Part shown: positions 13,101-25,216 of the stretch, one piece after another
How the letters are laid out: every line of letters begins with the position of its first letter
Position numbering within the stretch: position 1 is the stretch's first letter
NCBI GenBank assembly: GCA_038503065.1
Contig: JBCAMK010000002.1
Coordinates: forward strand, 3,596,001-3,660,000
DNA length: 64,000 nucleotides
Direction: 5' to 3'
DNA from: Paragyromitra xinjiangensis
Taxonomy: Eukaryota > Ascomycota > Pezizomycetes > Pezizales > Discinaceae
The notes under the pieces: generated by a model
Told to the model about the DNA's origin: nothing
Seen by the model: only the letters and a program-made list of their open reading frames with translations
The model's database searches: none
Translations under genes and position numbers: made by a program

Positions 13101-15953
13101 CATTTCTATCTCACCCCTTATGAAGATAGGAGTTGGCTCACGGAATTTCGGATGGCATTGGTGTCAAATCTCCCTTATGTCGATAGACACGACTCCAACA
13201 CATTTCAAAAGCCTTCAAGATATGGACCAAGATAGCACATTTCACAGCTAAAAGCAGTTTATCGACACCCGAGAGTTCTCAGGATTCGAGGTTGGGAGTG
13301 AATACACACGCGCGTTGTGTGCAACCCTGACATGTGATCTAATAGCCGGACATGCGCTACGAATAAATCATCGTGGCTTCACGTGAAGCTCAGGTCCCCA
13401 TGTCTTTCATTATGGCTATAATTTGCATCTTCGTATTCAGATCATAGTATCTTCTTGGCAATCCTGATCGTATTGTTTCTCTCATATTCGCCACTTTGGA
13501 CTAGTGGAAATAAGAGTAAGTCTCAGGATCTGAGGACAATATTTGGTGTCGGACCATTTGAGTTCTTCAACGGCATTTAAAAGTATGTATAATCTTGACC
13601 TCTGGGTTGTTCTCTTACTAACTAGTTTTATTCTCTTACAGACATTGATACCCCCAAAGACGCACGAGTGGTGCATGGCGAACAAAAAGCCTAAGGATAA
13701 GACTGATCCATTCGGGTAACCTCGCCTTCAGAATATTCCATCTTTCCATGCTATTTGTTCTCAAAATCAGCAGAAGCCCGCCTGCGACATTACTCACTAC
13801 CAGTTGTCACGGCGTAAATCGGACGTGTCGAAGTGTTGCCGAGTCTGGCCTAACATTGCGGGAAGGGAGGATTATCACTGGTGGTACACTGGATATCTCT
13901 GCCACGGGAGTTAATGCATCTACCTACTCCCCCATACGTGCATAGTTACAAAGTCAGTCAACGGAAACCTTGGAGCATTGTTGCCTCTCAAAAATTTGGA
14001 AATTATTAAGACTGTGCACGTGGTAGTTGTTGCTGGGCTGTCTTTAGTGGGTTAGATTTAACTTATCACTGGAGATCTTAGAACTTGACGACATAAGTAG
14101 CAGACCATTCGGGAACGTTAACGTCTCCCGGTAAAAACAAAGTCATCATGGCACAGAAAAAATAATCCTAGCAAAAGAGCAAGGAGAAGGAAGAGAATCG
14201 CTAGGGAGAGGGCGGCGGGCTGGAGGGGAGAGGCTGGAGGGGTATATGGATGGGTGGGGTGGTTCTGACGGCGGGCTGGGGAAGGAGGAGGAGGAGGAGG
14301 AGGCAGGGACAGAGGGATTCGTGGGATGATGCTGTGGAGAATACGTTGGGAGCGGAGGCGGAGCCAGAGGTGAGAGAACAGGAAGAGCAGGAGGAAGAAG
14401 AGGAGGCGGCGGAGCCAGAGGCAGGAGAGGAGGCAGAGGACGAGGAGGACGTCCTGGGGAGGCCGCATGGAGGAGGAGCCACCAGATAGTAGTTAAGACC
14501 CCTACCAAGGGTGGATTATAATCCTCCCCCCAACGTTACAAAGCCGATCCTTAATCGCCAAAGTTTCCTTTGTCAATACAAACTTTCGAGGAAAGGGCAC
14601 AATTTATGCATTAACTATTGAGGGCTTGTGGATAGGTATCACCTGATACCTTTCCTACAACTTCACTCAATACTTCTCCTTGCTGTAGGGGAAAGGCGTT
14701 GGCAAATGGATCAAGAAAGGGATCAAGAAAGATGTATTTGGGAAATGGACTCGGAAACCTATAGCTTGAACTGTTCGTCCTCAAGGCTGGGCATGTGAAC
14801 CATGCTGGCATTATGACACTGCGCCTGAGGTTATCTCGGAGGATGAGAAGAAGCACGGGAAAAAATGTGACGAGGAAGATGAGGCCTAGAGATATGCAAG
14901 GAAAGGAAAAACAAAAAGGAGGAGTCACAGAAGGTCACTATTGTCGTCATAGATGAGTTGGGAATGTTGTCAGGCAAGGCATCAGGAAGTGTACTTTGGA
15001 AAGTTGTAACAGGGATTAGGAAAGGGATTAGGGAAGGTGTATATAGCGGATTTCTAAGTTTAACATACTGCGTACTAGTACTATAGATTCTTTATACGAA
15101 GCAGTAGTGAAGTTGGTAATAGCCGTGATACATGTATCGGAGAGTTCCAGTTTAGTTCCTCTATGATCTATTTTTTAGTCACCTACTCCTACTGGCAGGA
15201 AAGTTAGAAAAAGTATGATTCCCCACTCTTGATGCATTTACTGATCCATTCTTTGATGCATTCCCCGATACATTCCCTATACAAAATCTGCGGTGCTTAT
15301 AATGCATTTACTGGTGGCTTCCCTATAGTACAACACGATAAATTTCCCCACGACAGCACTGACGCCATTACAGACTACTCACTACACAAAATAATGAGTA
15401 GGGATACGATACATTTACAGGATACATTCCCCTCGCTTATACAGACGTGAGAACGAGATCTGAGAACTACATTAGATTTTAGAGGTAGATTCTGTCCGGT
15501 AAGCGGTAGGGTCATGGATCATCACTCGCTACTAAATTCACTTGGGAGCTGGTTTGTTTGCGTCTTGTTCTCGTTCTATTTAAGTATAAGCCATCTGTTC
15601 CCTTATTGGAGTAGTGTGTACGTAGAGGGTAGGAAACGGTTGATCGCTTGCTTGGTAGAGTTGGGTAGTACGGCCTCTATCTTAGTACTTGAGTGATAGT
15701 CCTTGGGTGTCTGGCCCACTACTGTAGAAATTGACATGAAACGGGTGATGCTAAGAAGTTGAAATAAGAATTACGAAGTACCTAACCAGGGAACAGTGGA
15801 GGGATCGCGAGGCAGAGGGTATAACGAGGCTTGTCTAACAAAGTAATCTCTATTCGGTGGCGAAAAATTCACTTTGTGAGGGTACTCTAGTACTAACCCT
15901 CTACCTCTACCTCACTCACCATCCGCCGAACAAAGACGACCCCTAGAATCCAG
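10112..15953. other. 5.8-kb gene desert
   Basis: The left end contains the promoter of the Osh3-like gene. No spliced or single-exon gene can be supported in the remainder. Short reading frames are scattered, on both strands and without domain-like sequence. A purine-rich tract near 14.2-14.5 kb and short GATGCATT/GATACATT reiterations near 15.23-15.43 kb are the only structured features seen. Confidence 0.5.
14208..14480. repeat. Polypurine (GGA/GAG-rich) tract
   Basis: About 270 bp are strongly purine-biased on the plus strand, with GGA and GAG runs. It opens long but low-complexity reading frames in several frames of both strands (Pro/Ser/Leu-rich on minus, Glu/Arg-rich on plus). These are compositional artefacts rather than genes. 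The GGG runs could support non-B DNA structure. Confidence 0.75.
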
Positions 15954-16790
15954 TCACCTCACCATAACCCCTGCCCAAACCCCTCTCACACCATTACTCA
16001 TCAACACCACCTCCCCATCCTCAATACTAGATATCTCCACAACCCCCTCACTCACTATTCCCTTCTCCAATAGCCACCTTCTCATAGTCCCATCATTACC
16101 CCCCGAACTCAACGGAGGCGTCATCCACCTCCCTTTCTCACTAGCAACAGGCGTAAGTGGACGCCAGAAATATAAATTCGTCAAACTCCCCTCCATACAC
16201 TCCAGCTCCTCATTCCACAACGCCACCTCATCCTGCGTCGTATACGACTCGATCCCCACACGGCATCGCGCAGCGAGGTAGTGGTCACGTAGGGTTGTCT
16301 TGTGGGTTGTGTATGGCGAGGGTGCTGTGGATAGGGTGTCGAGGTGGACTTTCCAGGTTAGGGGTTCGGTGATGTCGTATGGAGCGGGGAGGGATGAAGG
16401 GAGGAGGGTGCGGAGGGGTGTTGGTGGTACGGGGGCGGACTCGATCGTTAGTGTGCCGGAGGGGGAGAGGAGGATGCGGAGCTATGGTTGTGAGCTAGGT
16501 TGGGTAGTAGGGGGGGAGATGCAGACCTTTAAGGGCTCTTTTGCATTGCCTACGGCGTCTTCACATGATTGTCGGAATTGTTGTAAGTTTAGTGGGGTGG
16601 TTACGGTGGGGGACCATTTGAAGTAGTGGGCGGCGCGGAGCATGCGGTCGCGGTGGTAGGTGAGGAGGTAGAAGGGACATGGCGGGGTGGTGGGGGTGGG
16701 GGTGTCGGTTGAGGCGGAGGTGTTCTCGGGGGAGGTGAGGAGGAGGGGGTCGAAGCGGAGGGAGGAGAGGAGGGAGAAGTCTGAGGACAT
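15954..16790 (-). CDS. ABZ2: Class IV aminotransferase, aminodeoxychorismate lyase-like
   Basis: Two exons, 16790-16527 and 16481-15954, separated by a 45-bp intron whose donor is the less common GTCTGC; about 263 residues. The N-terminal part (PFYLLTYHRDRMLRAAHYF) and the C-terminal part (DEVALWNEELECMEGSLTNLYF) match the fold-type IV PLP enzyme pattern, including the ExxxxN region that contacts the cofactor. The likely PLP lysine is Lys149 in THKTTLRDHYLAAR. Fungal proteins of this shape are related to Abz2, which releases pyruvate from 4-amino-4-deoxychorismate to make p-aminobenzoate for folate. A D-amino-acid or branched-chain aminotransferase activity cannot be excluded from sequence alone. 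Retaining the intron would truncate the protein after about 102 residues. It is transcribed away from the phospholipase D gene. Confidence 0.8.
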
Positions 16791-18301
16791 GGTGGGGGTG
16801 GCTGGTAGACTGTGTTGAGACTCACCTCAGCTGACGGTGTTTTATTCCTGATCAGAGGTTTAGGCTGTTTTGGGTTTAGAATTGGGGTCTTGGTTACTTC
16901 GCAAGAGGGGCTACAGCCTCGTCCTGAAGTCTTTGCATTCTGCCAGCGACGAATTGGATTGTAGTTTCTGTAAAAGATTACACGAAGGAATATGATGTCA
17001 TTTAGAATGCTATTATTTATGCTTGATTGTGATATGTAGGCATTGTTGATTGCTGTGGTGCAAAGACGACCTCATATAGCCCTCCTATCGGCCCGCATCT
17101 GAAACCATTTGGTTCAATTCTCAGTCCCCCGGCCCGCTTCTGCGGCAGAGCCTCATCCACCCGCTCCCCCACATTAAAACGCCGCCAAACCACTTGCAGT
17201 CCGGCGCTCACACCACTTTATTCCCCAATGGGACCGACGTCACCCACAGCGGGCGGTGCAACCTCGTACAGGGATGTGAGGGACCGGATAACCGCACCAG
17301 GATTCTTGATGGATGCAGCGCAAATTTCCCGAGCATGGGGAAGGGGCTGGATCTTGGGACGGGTGAGATCATGGAAGGTGGATTGTGTTGTCCTCTGATG
17401 TCCTTTTCTTCCTTCTTGATTTGTTCTTGTTTGTTCTGCCGACTCGGGTGTTTTATTCTCTCCGCTCCGTTTGTTGCTTCTACTCGGGTCAGTTCAGATC
17501 TCTTCTGCTAGAGCCTCACGCTTCATTCCGGATCTCCCAAGCAACGGTGCCCAGCTCGAGTTTGACTGCACTAGCCACAGGTGCAATCTCCGTCCCCCTG
17601 CCGGAATTCCACATCTCGTGTCTCGTGTCTCATGTCTGTCTGTGCAGAGGAACGCTCCCTGTCTCCTTAAGCCGTGTCCTGCTCACTCTTCTTCTTGGGG
17701 TTTGACTTGGGGCTGGTGGCAGTGCTGAGTTGTGGTCTGTGCTGCTGAGGAATCGTCGTATCTGTCTGTCTGCTGTCTGTCTGTCAGCCATCTTCTCTCC
17801 TGCATTCATTCCGGTCATCATCATCAGCAGTCTTCTTCGTCTTCATCTTCGTCTTCATCTTCATCTTCAATCCCTCTCCTTTTGTTTGTTTCGTGTTTGT
17901 ATTGTTACTGCAGTCTCTCTTTCCATCTACTGTCTGTGGTTCGCTTCGTATGTGACGTACACGATTCAGGGTCCATTACAGCACGTGAGCGAGACGGCGA
18001 ACCAGCCAGCGTGAACAAGCGAGCGAGCGAGAGTGAGCCAATTCCCGCCTGTCGTGGTGGGTTCTCCCATTCTCCAACTCTCGTTTCCCAATCTACTACG
18101 CCCACGTCCCTCCCTATCTTTCATTCTACCTCCGTTTACCGTACCCAGGCTAACACTCCCGGAAAAAAAATAAAAAGAAGAATTATCAGTTCAGCTATCT
18201 TCGTGACGATCATTACTTCCCTCGACGGGGACCCTTTCATCCCCACGGCCCGGCCGACAGCCTACCTGCCAGATTACACTCCCGAGATCGCGCCTTCTTC
18301 C
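16791..18301. promoter_or_regulatory. Divergent intergenic region between the Abz2-like gene and phospholipase D
   Basis: The two genes are head to head, so this 1.5 kb holds both promoters and leaders. The right half (17.38-17.9 kb) is pyrimidine-rich, as is common in fungal leaders. It includes a CTT-type microsatellite and an upstream reading frame in phase with phospholipase D. Confidence 0.55.
17829..17870. repeat. CTT/CATCTT microsatellite in the phospholipase D leader
   Basis: Repeated cttcgt/cttcat units. In the phospholipase D frame they would encode a serine run, but this lies upstream of the preferred start codon. Confidence 0.75.
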
Positions 18302-21300
18302 ATGGCAGCGTCAACCAAACCCTCGGAACCCGTGGGGGAATCGACGCACCGCCCCCTCCTCGCACCTATAGTTCTAAACTCCCCCACATTATCAAACGGC
18401 CATGCTCTACTCCCCTCTGGACGAAAGTCCCCCCAGCCATTATCGCTCTCGAGACCTAATCGTAATTCCATCCCCACCCTTGAACCCTCGCCCATGATCC
18501 GCTCCCAGTCCACTCCAGGCGGAATCATGAGTACTGGTTTTCTAGAGGATATGGAACCGCCACCAGTCATCCCAGCTGCGATCGAGGAGGGTTCACCGCA
18601 CAGATCACGTCCGAATAGCTCCCATTCAATCCGCTGGGAGGACGAGGATATCCGCGGTGGGTACACAACTCCACATCGACGGGGGAGCGGCGCGTCGGAG
18701 TCTACGACGGCATGGGACATGTCACCCGGAGGTGCATCCTCGATCGGGCGCAGTGGGGCTGGCGGCGACGCAGGTCCTTCTACGGCTGCTACGCGCGCGA
18801 AACGTAGGGTTGGTCGTTTCTTTGGTGGGGGTAATCCGTCGACGACGAGTCTTGAGGCTGCGGAGGAGGATAATTATGATGGGATGATTACGCCTGTGTC
18901 TCGGATGAGCGCGAATTACCGTCGGCAAAGTCTGCGACCGAGTGGGGATTACTCTACCGGTGATGAGACCGAGACTCCGATCGCGGCGAAGAAACATGGG
19001 TTTTTTGCGAAGCTGAAGCATCTAGGACATGGAAGCCATGGTCGGTCGTTAAGTGGGTGGACGGTGGATAGTATGGATGATGGCGGACAGACACCGATAG
19101 GTCCGTTGACACCCGCGGTGTATTCCCCTGCCATCGGCGGGATCCCCGACGAAGACGAGGAAGAGTATATGGACATCGAATACCCACGACGCTCAATGTC
19201 ACAAGGCTCCGTCGGCGGCAGCATAGCCGGTGGTGCGCGAACTGCGCCGGGGACTCCAAGGATGCCTGCTGGTCCACGTCGCAGGGCTACAATAGGTAAT
19301 ATCACTGAGGATGCTGGAGCCCGCGAGGCGCGAAATTCGTATAGTAGGAGGGCGTCGTTTAGGCGGATAACTCAGTTTTCGCACAACCGGAATTCCGTTG
19401 CGCGTTCTGTTGATGGCACTGAGGGTGCTCCTGCTGCTTCGCCGACTACTGCTGGTGGTTATCAGTCTGCTTCTGCTGCTAAATGGCGTGCCATCAAGGC
19501 CGGTATTCGAATGATGGGTCAGCGCAAGAAAGAGGAGTCGAAGATCGATCGCGAGAAGAGTGCGGAGTTGATGGCGGAGCTTACTGCGGTTACGCCGGCG
19601 GCGGTTATCTTTGCGAGTATGTTCCAGCGAGACGAGCATGGGAATAAGAGGATTCCGATCCTGCTAGAGCAGTTGAAGGTCAAGATTAGCGATACGGATA
19701 AGAACCCGAGCAAGAGCAGTGGGAGGTCGCATTCTGTATTCCGGATCGAACTGGAGTATGGTAGTGGTCTGACTCGCATGAAGTGGGTGATTTATCGTGA
19801 GTTCAGGGACTTTTTCAATCTGCATTCGAGGTATAGACTTGCGGATATCAGTGGTACTACGTTTGGAGGGAGGGACGCACATAAGCTGCCGAAGTTTCCG
19901 CGTGCGACGATCCCGTATTTACGTGGTGTTCGTGGGCTTGGTAGTGATGAGGAAGATGCAGATACGGAGCTGTCTGGGACTGAGGGGCCTTCGGGTACTG
20001 GGAAGAAAAGACCAAAGCATGGTCGCCGGAATAGTTCCTCGGTGGCGGGTGAACATCTCCACCAAGGGATTGCGACTGGGCTGGCGGCAGGGTTGGGGAC
20101 GTTGACGGCACCGATTGGAGGTGCGGGAGGTGTTGGTGGTGTTCCGACGGCGAATAGGAAGGAGGGGTTCGCGATGAAGCAGCGGCAGCAACTGGAGGAT
20201 TATTTAAGGAAGCTTATAAGGATTATGATATTCCGTCCGGATTCGAATCGGTTGTGTAAGTTCTTGGAACTATCGGCGTTGGGGGTTAGACTCGCGGCGG
20301 AGGGGAGTTATCATGGGAAGGAGGGATATCTCATCATTCGCTCTGCGAAAGGGAGTGATTTTAGAAGAGTGTGGAATCCTGCGACGATGGCGAAACGACA
20401 TTCTCCTAAGTGGTTCCTTGTCCGCCATTCTTACATTGTTTGTGTCGACTCGCCGGAGGAGATGAATATCTATGATGTCTTCCTCGTCGATAGCGCCTTC
20501 GAGGTCGATGCGAAGAAGTTCCTACGCAAGAAACCGAAGGATCTTGCTGTTGCACCGAGTAATCCAGCGCATCCTCAGCACCACTCGTTGACGATCCAGA
20601 ACAGCGAGAGGCAGCTGAAGCTATTGGCGAAGAATGAACGCCAGCTTCAGCAGTTCCACGAGAGTATCTGCACTATGAAGGATAACACGACTTGGAGTCA
20701 GCAGCAGCGGTTTCAGAGCTTTGCTCCGGTTAGGAAGGGGGTGTTTGCGCAGTGGCTGGTTGATGGACGGGATTATATGTGGAATGTTAGTAGAGCGATT
20801 AGTATGGCGAAGGATGTGATTTATATTCATGATTGGTGGTTGAGTCCTGAATTGGTAGGTTCTTGTCTTCCTGTGAGTGATGGGCTGTGAGGCTGATAGG
20901 GTGTAGTATCTTCGGCGCCCAGCTGCGGTTTCGCAGAAGTGGAGGTTGGATAGGTTGTTGCAGAGGAAAGCACAAGAGGGGGTTAAGATTTTCGTCATTG
21001 TTTATCGTAACATTGGTGCTGCGGTACCTATCGACTCTGCTTATACGAAATACTCCCTTCTCGACCTCCATCCCAATGTTTTTGTCCAGCGATCCCCGAA
21101 TCAGATCCGTCAAGCTACTTTCTTCTGGGCGCATCATGAGAAGATCCTTGTTGTAGATCATATGGTGGCTTTCCTTGGTGGGATTGATCTATGTTTTGGG
21201 CGCTGGGACACACCACAGCACTCGCTCGTTGATGATAAGCCCACTGGGTTCGAAGAAGGCAGCAGCAAGGGTGATCCTGAAAGTTTCCAGCTGTGGCCTG

Positions 21301-24065
21301 GAAAGGACTACTCCAACCCGCGAGTACAGGACTTTTACGCCCTCGATAAACCGTATGAAGAGATGTACGACCGTACTAAGGTACCGAGGATGCCATGGCA
21401 CGATATCCACATGCAGGTGGTTGGTCAGCCCGCCAGGGATTTGACAAGACACTTTGTACAAAGGTGGAACTATCTCCTACGACAGCGAACACCGAGTCGG
21501 CCGACGCCGGTGTTGTTGCCACCGCCGGACTTTACGGATGCGGAGCTGCAGAGTTTGGGGATTGATGGGACGTGCGAGGTGCAGATCCTGAGGAGCGCGT
21601 GTTCGTGGTCGCTTGGAACGCCGAATACGACGGAGGCGAGTATTATGGCTGCTTATATCAAGAGTATCGAACTGAGTGACCACTTCGTCTACATTGAGAA
21701 CCAGTTCTTTATCACAAGCACGGAGTGGGGCGGCACGGTGATTGAGAATAAGATTGGTGATGCGCTGGTTGAGAGGATCATCCGCGCGTTTAAGAAGGAC
21801 GAGGACTGGCGCGCGATTATCATTATTCCGTTGATGCCGGGGTTCCAGAATACGGTCGATGCGCAAGACGGGACGAGTGTTAGGTTGATCATGCAGTGTC
21901 AATATCGGTCTATATCTCGCGGGGAGCATTCCATCTTTGGACGGTTACGGGCGCAGGGAATCGAACCGGAGGAGTTTATTCAGTTCTATGGACTACGGAA
22001 TTGGGGGAAGATTGGTCCGGAGAAGGCGCTGGTTACGGAGCAGTTGTATATCCACGCGAAATGCATGGTTGTAGATGACAGGATCGCGATCATTGGAAGT
22101 GCGAATATCAATGAACGGTCTATGTTAGGGAATAGGGACAGTGAGGTGGCTGCGATCGTTAGGGATACAGACACGATTATGAGCACGATGGCAGGGCAGC
22201 CGTATCGTGTTGGGAGGTTCCCGCATACGCTGCGGTTGAGACTCATGCGGGAGCATCTCGGGATGGATGTGGATGAGATTATGGCGAACGAGCAGATGGA
22301 GGCGGAGATCCGGTTGATGACGGAGGATGAGAAGTGGCTTGCGGAGCATGGGGTTGATGGTGTGAGTTTGGGGAGTGAGGGCGGAACCGCGGATTATGTG
22401 CAGGAAGCGAAGGCGGATGCGAGGGCGGCTCAGGCGCAGCAGAGTTTGCCGGGGTTGACGAAGAGTAATATGACGTTGAAGGAGGAGGCGGTTTTGAGGA
22501 GTGAGGAGCTGAGGAGCTTTAATCATGATGTGGATTGGGAGCAGGAGAATAATCCGAATATCAAGTCGAGGAAGAAGGAGACTACGGATAATAGGATCCA
22601 TGGGAATGAGGCGCATCAGAAGGATCTTAGGGGAGATGGATTCGATAAGATGAGCGAGAAGGTGAATGTGGATGAGTCGAAGCGAGAGAAAGGGAAACGG
22701 AAGGCTTCTGGTGCGAGCAGGGTTGGTGTGGAGAACGTATTAAGTCACGTTCAGTCACCGGTTCAGAATCAACAATCGCAAAATCGAAATCTTACTAGTC
22801 CGACTCCTAGTTATCCGCAGAACTCGCTACGTACGTCTAGTCGTGGCTCATCCTCGGGTGGGCTCGGAAACGGTTCTCTTCCGCCTCCTCCTGGACCGGA
22901 GAGGATGAACTCAGCTGAGCTTGGTTTGCCGCAGCTATCGCAGCTCCCGCCGCTTCCTATTACGAGTGATCAGGATATCGGTGGTCCTTGTCTTGTGAAT
23001 CGCCCTAATACCTCGGATGGTGGCGCTAATATCCCCGAGCTTGGTGATGTTAACATGCCTGTTGTCACTCCGGATATGTTTGAAGATCCGCTCAACGACT
23101 CTTTCTATCTCGATGTATGGCACGCGTGCGCGGTAAACAACACTAAGCTCTACCGACAGGTATTCCGATGCATGCCGGACAACGAAGTCAAAACCTGGGC
23201 AGCATACAAAGAGTATGCAGCCTACGGCGAGCGTTTCGCGCAAAGCATGGGTATGGGGAAGAGCAAGATGCGGACGCAACAAGAGGCACCTGGGAAGACC
23301 GGTCCGCCAGGAACCGATGCCCTTCATTTCGGTGACAAGCTCGGTGAGAAGGTTGCGGGAGATCTCGGCATCAACCTGAAGGGCGATAACAAGAATCTCG
23401 CACAAGGCAATGTCAAAGACTGGACTACACCACATGTAACCAGCCCTGAGGAATTCGAGAAGGTTCGTAGGGACGACCCAAGCAATGAGAAGATCGAATT
23501 CCACCCGCCGCAGCACGTGACGGATGAGTTTAGTGGGAATCGGCCGCGTAGTACTTCACATGCTTCTAGTCGACTTAATACTGCGGTTACTACTGCGACG
23601 ACGAGTACGCTGGGAGGAGGCGCCGGGAGTAGCTGTTCGAGGGATTCGGGGAGCAAACAAGATCCGAATTTGTTGCATAGTGGGGGGGTGACGAATGTGA
23701 CGTATAGTAGTAATACGAACTTGAATGGGGGGATTGGAAGTACGAAGAGGCGAAGGAGGGGCACGACGAGGAGTAGTAGGAGGGACTTTAATGCGAGTGA
23801 GCCGTTGTTGGAGAAGGATGTGGCGGAGAAGCTGTTGGAGATGACGCAGGGGCATTTAGTGGTTTGGCCTTATGATTGGTATGTTTATCCTTTCTTGTGG
23901 GGTTTAGGGTGAATGGAGGCTGACTTGAGTTGCAGGCTTGTGAGAGAGGAGGAAGGTGGGAACTGGCTGTACAGTATTGATCAGTTGGCACCAATTGAAA
24001 TTTAGTAAGTGCCGCCTGATCTAGGGTGTCAATAGGACGAAAGCTAACAGTGTTGTAGTGATTAG
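18302..24065 (+). CDS. SPO14: Phospholipase D (PX-PH-HKD), Spo14/Pld1 type
   Basis: Four exons: 18302-20854, 20907-23878, 23936-24004 and a final 7-nt coding piece at 24059-24065, about 1866 residues. The first ATG followed by globular-type composition (MAASTKPSEPVGE) is chosen. The frame stays open another 190 codons upstream, but that stretch is a low-complexity leader. A disordered N-terminus (~1-440) precedes a PX domain (~450-640, split by a ~70-residue insert), then a PH domain (~660-755). Two catalytic HKD motifs follow: HEKILVVD near residue 927 and HAKCMVVD near residue 1232. The C-terminal tail ends APIEIYD. The enzyme hydrolyses phosphatidylcholine to phosphatidic acid and choline, and in yeast is needed for spore membrane formation. 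The first splice restores WWLSPEL-YLRRPA, a conserved block. A disordered Ser/Gly-rich insert (~1380-1800) separates the catalytic core from the conserved C-terminus. Confidence 0.95.
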
Positions 24066-25216
24066 CAAAATACCCCAATTATATCTCGCCAGGCTGGTGG
24101 GCTGGCATCTCCTATCTTTCATTTTTCAGGTTTCTTTTGTGAAGGTGTCATTTTTGGCGAGTCTGTCATTAGTTATTTCTTATCTCTTTTATTACTGGGT
24201 TCTATTAAAATCTTTGCGGTGGGGATTGCATCTGCCTTTTGTTTTTGTCGCATGAATCGTTTAGGGGGGTTTCTTGTACTGTGGTTTATTTGTTTGGATT
24301 TTTTCCTAGAGATTTTTTTCTACACCCTACTGTTTTTTTTTCTTGCTGTTTATGGGTTACATACTTTAGCCATTACTTTTAATTTCATTTCCCTGGGGGG
24401 TTCGTAGTCTTTGAATGTTTTTTCCCTGGTGCTGGTGGTATAAAGTTTGAGTAAGTTGTATTGTGTCTAGTCTTGGCTGAGGGCGGTTGTGCTGTATCAT
24501 AAGTACGTATCTACTCTACTGGTCCGGGTTTATGTTAGCTTCCCATGCGTTGAAGGGTGTTTAAGGGTTTAGTTCGTGGCTCGTAGTTTGCTTCGTTAAT
24601 GGCCGGGTGACATCACATGAAGTGCAGCCTCTTCTCTGCATTTGTACTAGTGGGTAGTACCCACATTTGAGATTGCTTGCTGACCTAGAGGATCGTACGT
24701 CTCTAATACTACATATATACCTGTCATCCGCGGGATATATTAAATCACTAATCATTAATTGCAAGTCCACGAGTGAATGGCAAAGTGGAGGATATAAGCC
24801 CCGATGATGCCACTTCAACGTAGCTCAGGGTGTAAAGGTTGGGATAATTAGGCGCTGATCAAGATCTTCGCTTTTCCCTCCCTTCTAATCTTTGCGGCAT
24901 CACAATCTATCACTCCAGACTACGTTGCTAGCACCTGTCGAGTACGGAACTTTAGTTTTCGTTACAAATATGTACCACCCACGCAGCTACCCGATCGTCC
25001 GTCCGCCAAGCTATGCGTAAAAGTACCGCGGGGTGAACGAGATGTTTCCTGCAGGGGTACCATACAAGTCCCCCCCGCAGCTTCTCCCGAGGCAATCACT
25101 CTGAATAAGATATCAATTCCGAGCTATACCCGAGCTTGATTTCTCGTGAGATTGAAATTCGAGTCATTCCTCTCTATCTGAATCAACCACAACTCATCAA
25201 TTAGAACCTCCACAAG
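24066..25216. other. Intergenic region between phospholipase D and gamma-glutamyltransferase
   Basis: T-rich 3' flank of phospholipase D followed by the promoter of the gamma-glutamyltransferase gene. No gene is seen. Confidence 0.6.

Noticed and set aside
14118..14508. Several overlapping 80-120-codon reading frames on both strands
   Set aside because: All arise from the polypurine tract; low-complexity translations in multiple frames, no domain or conserved start.
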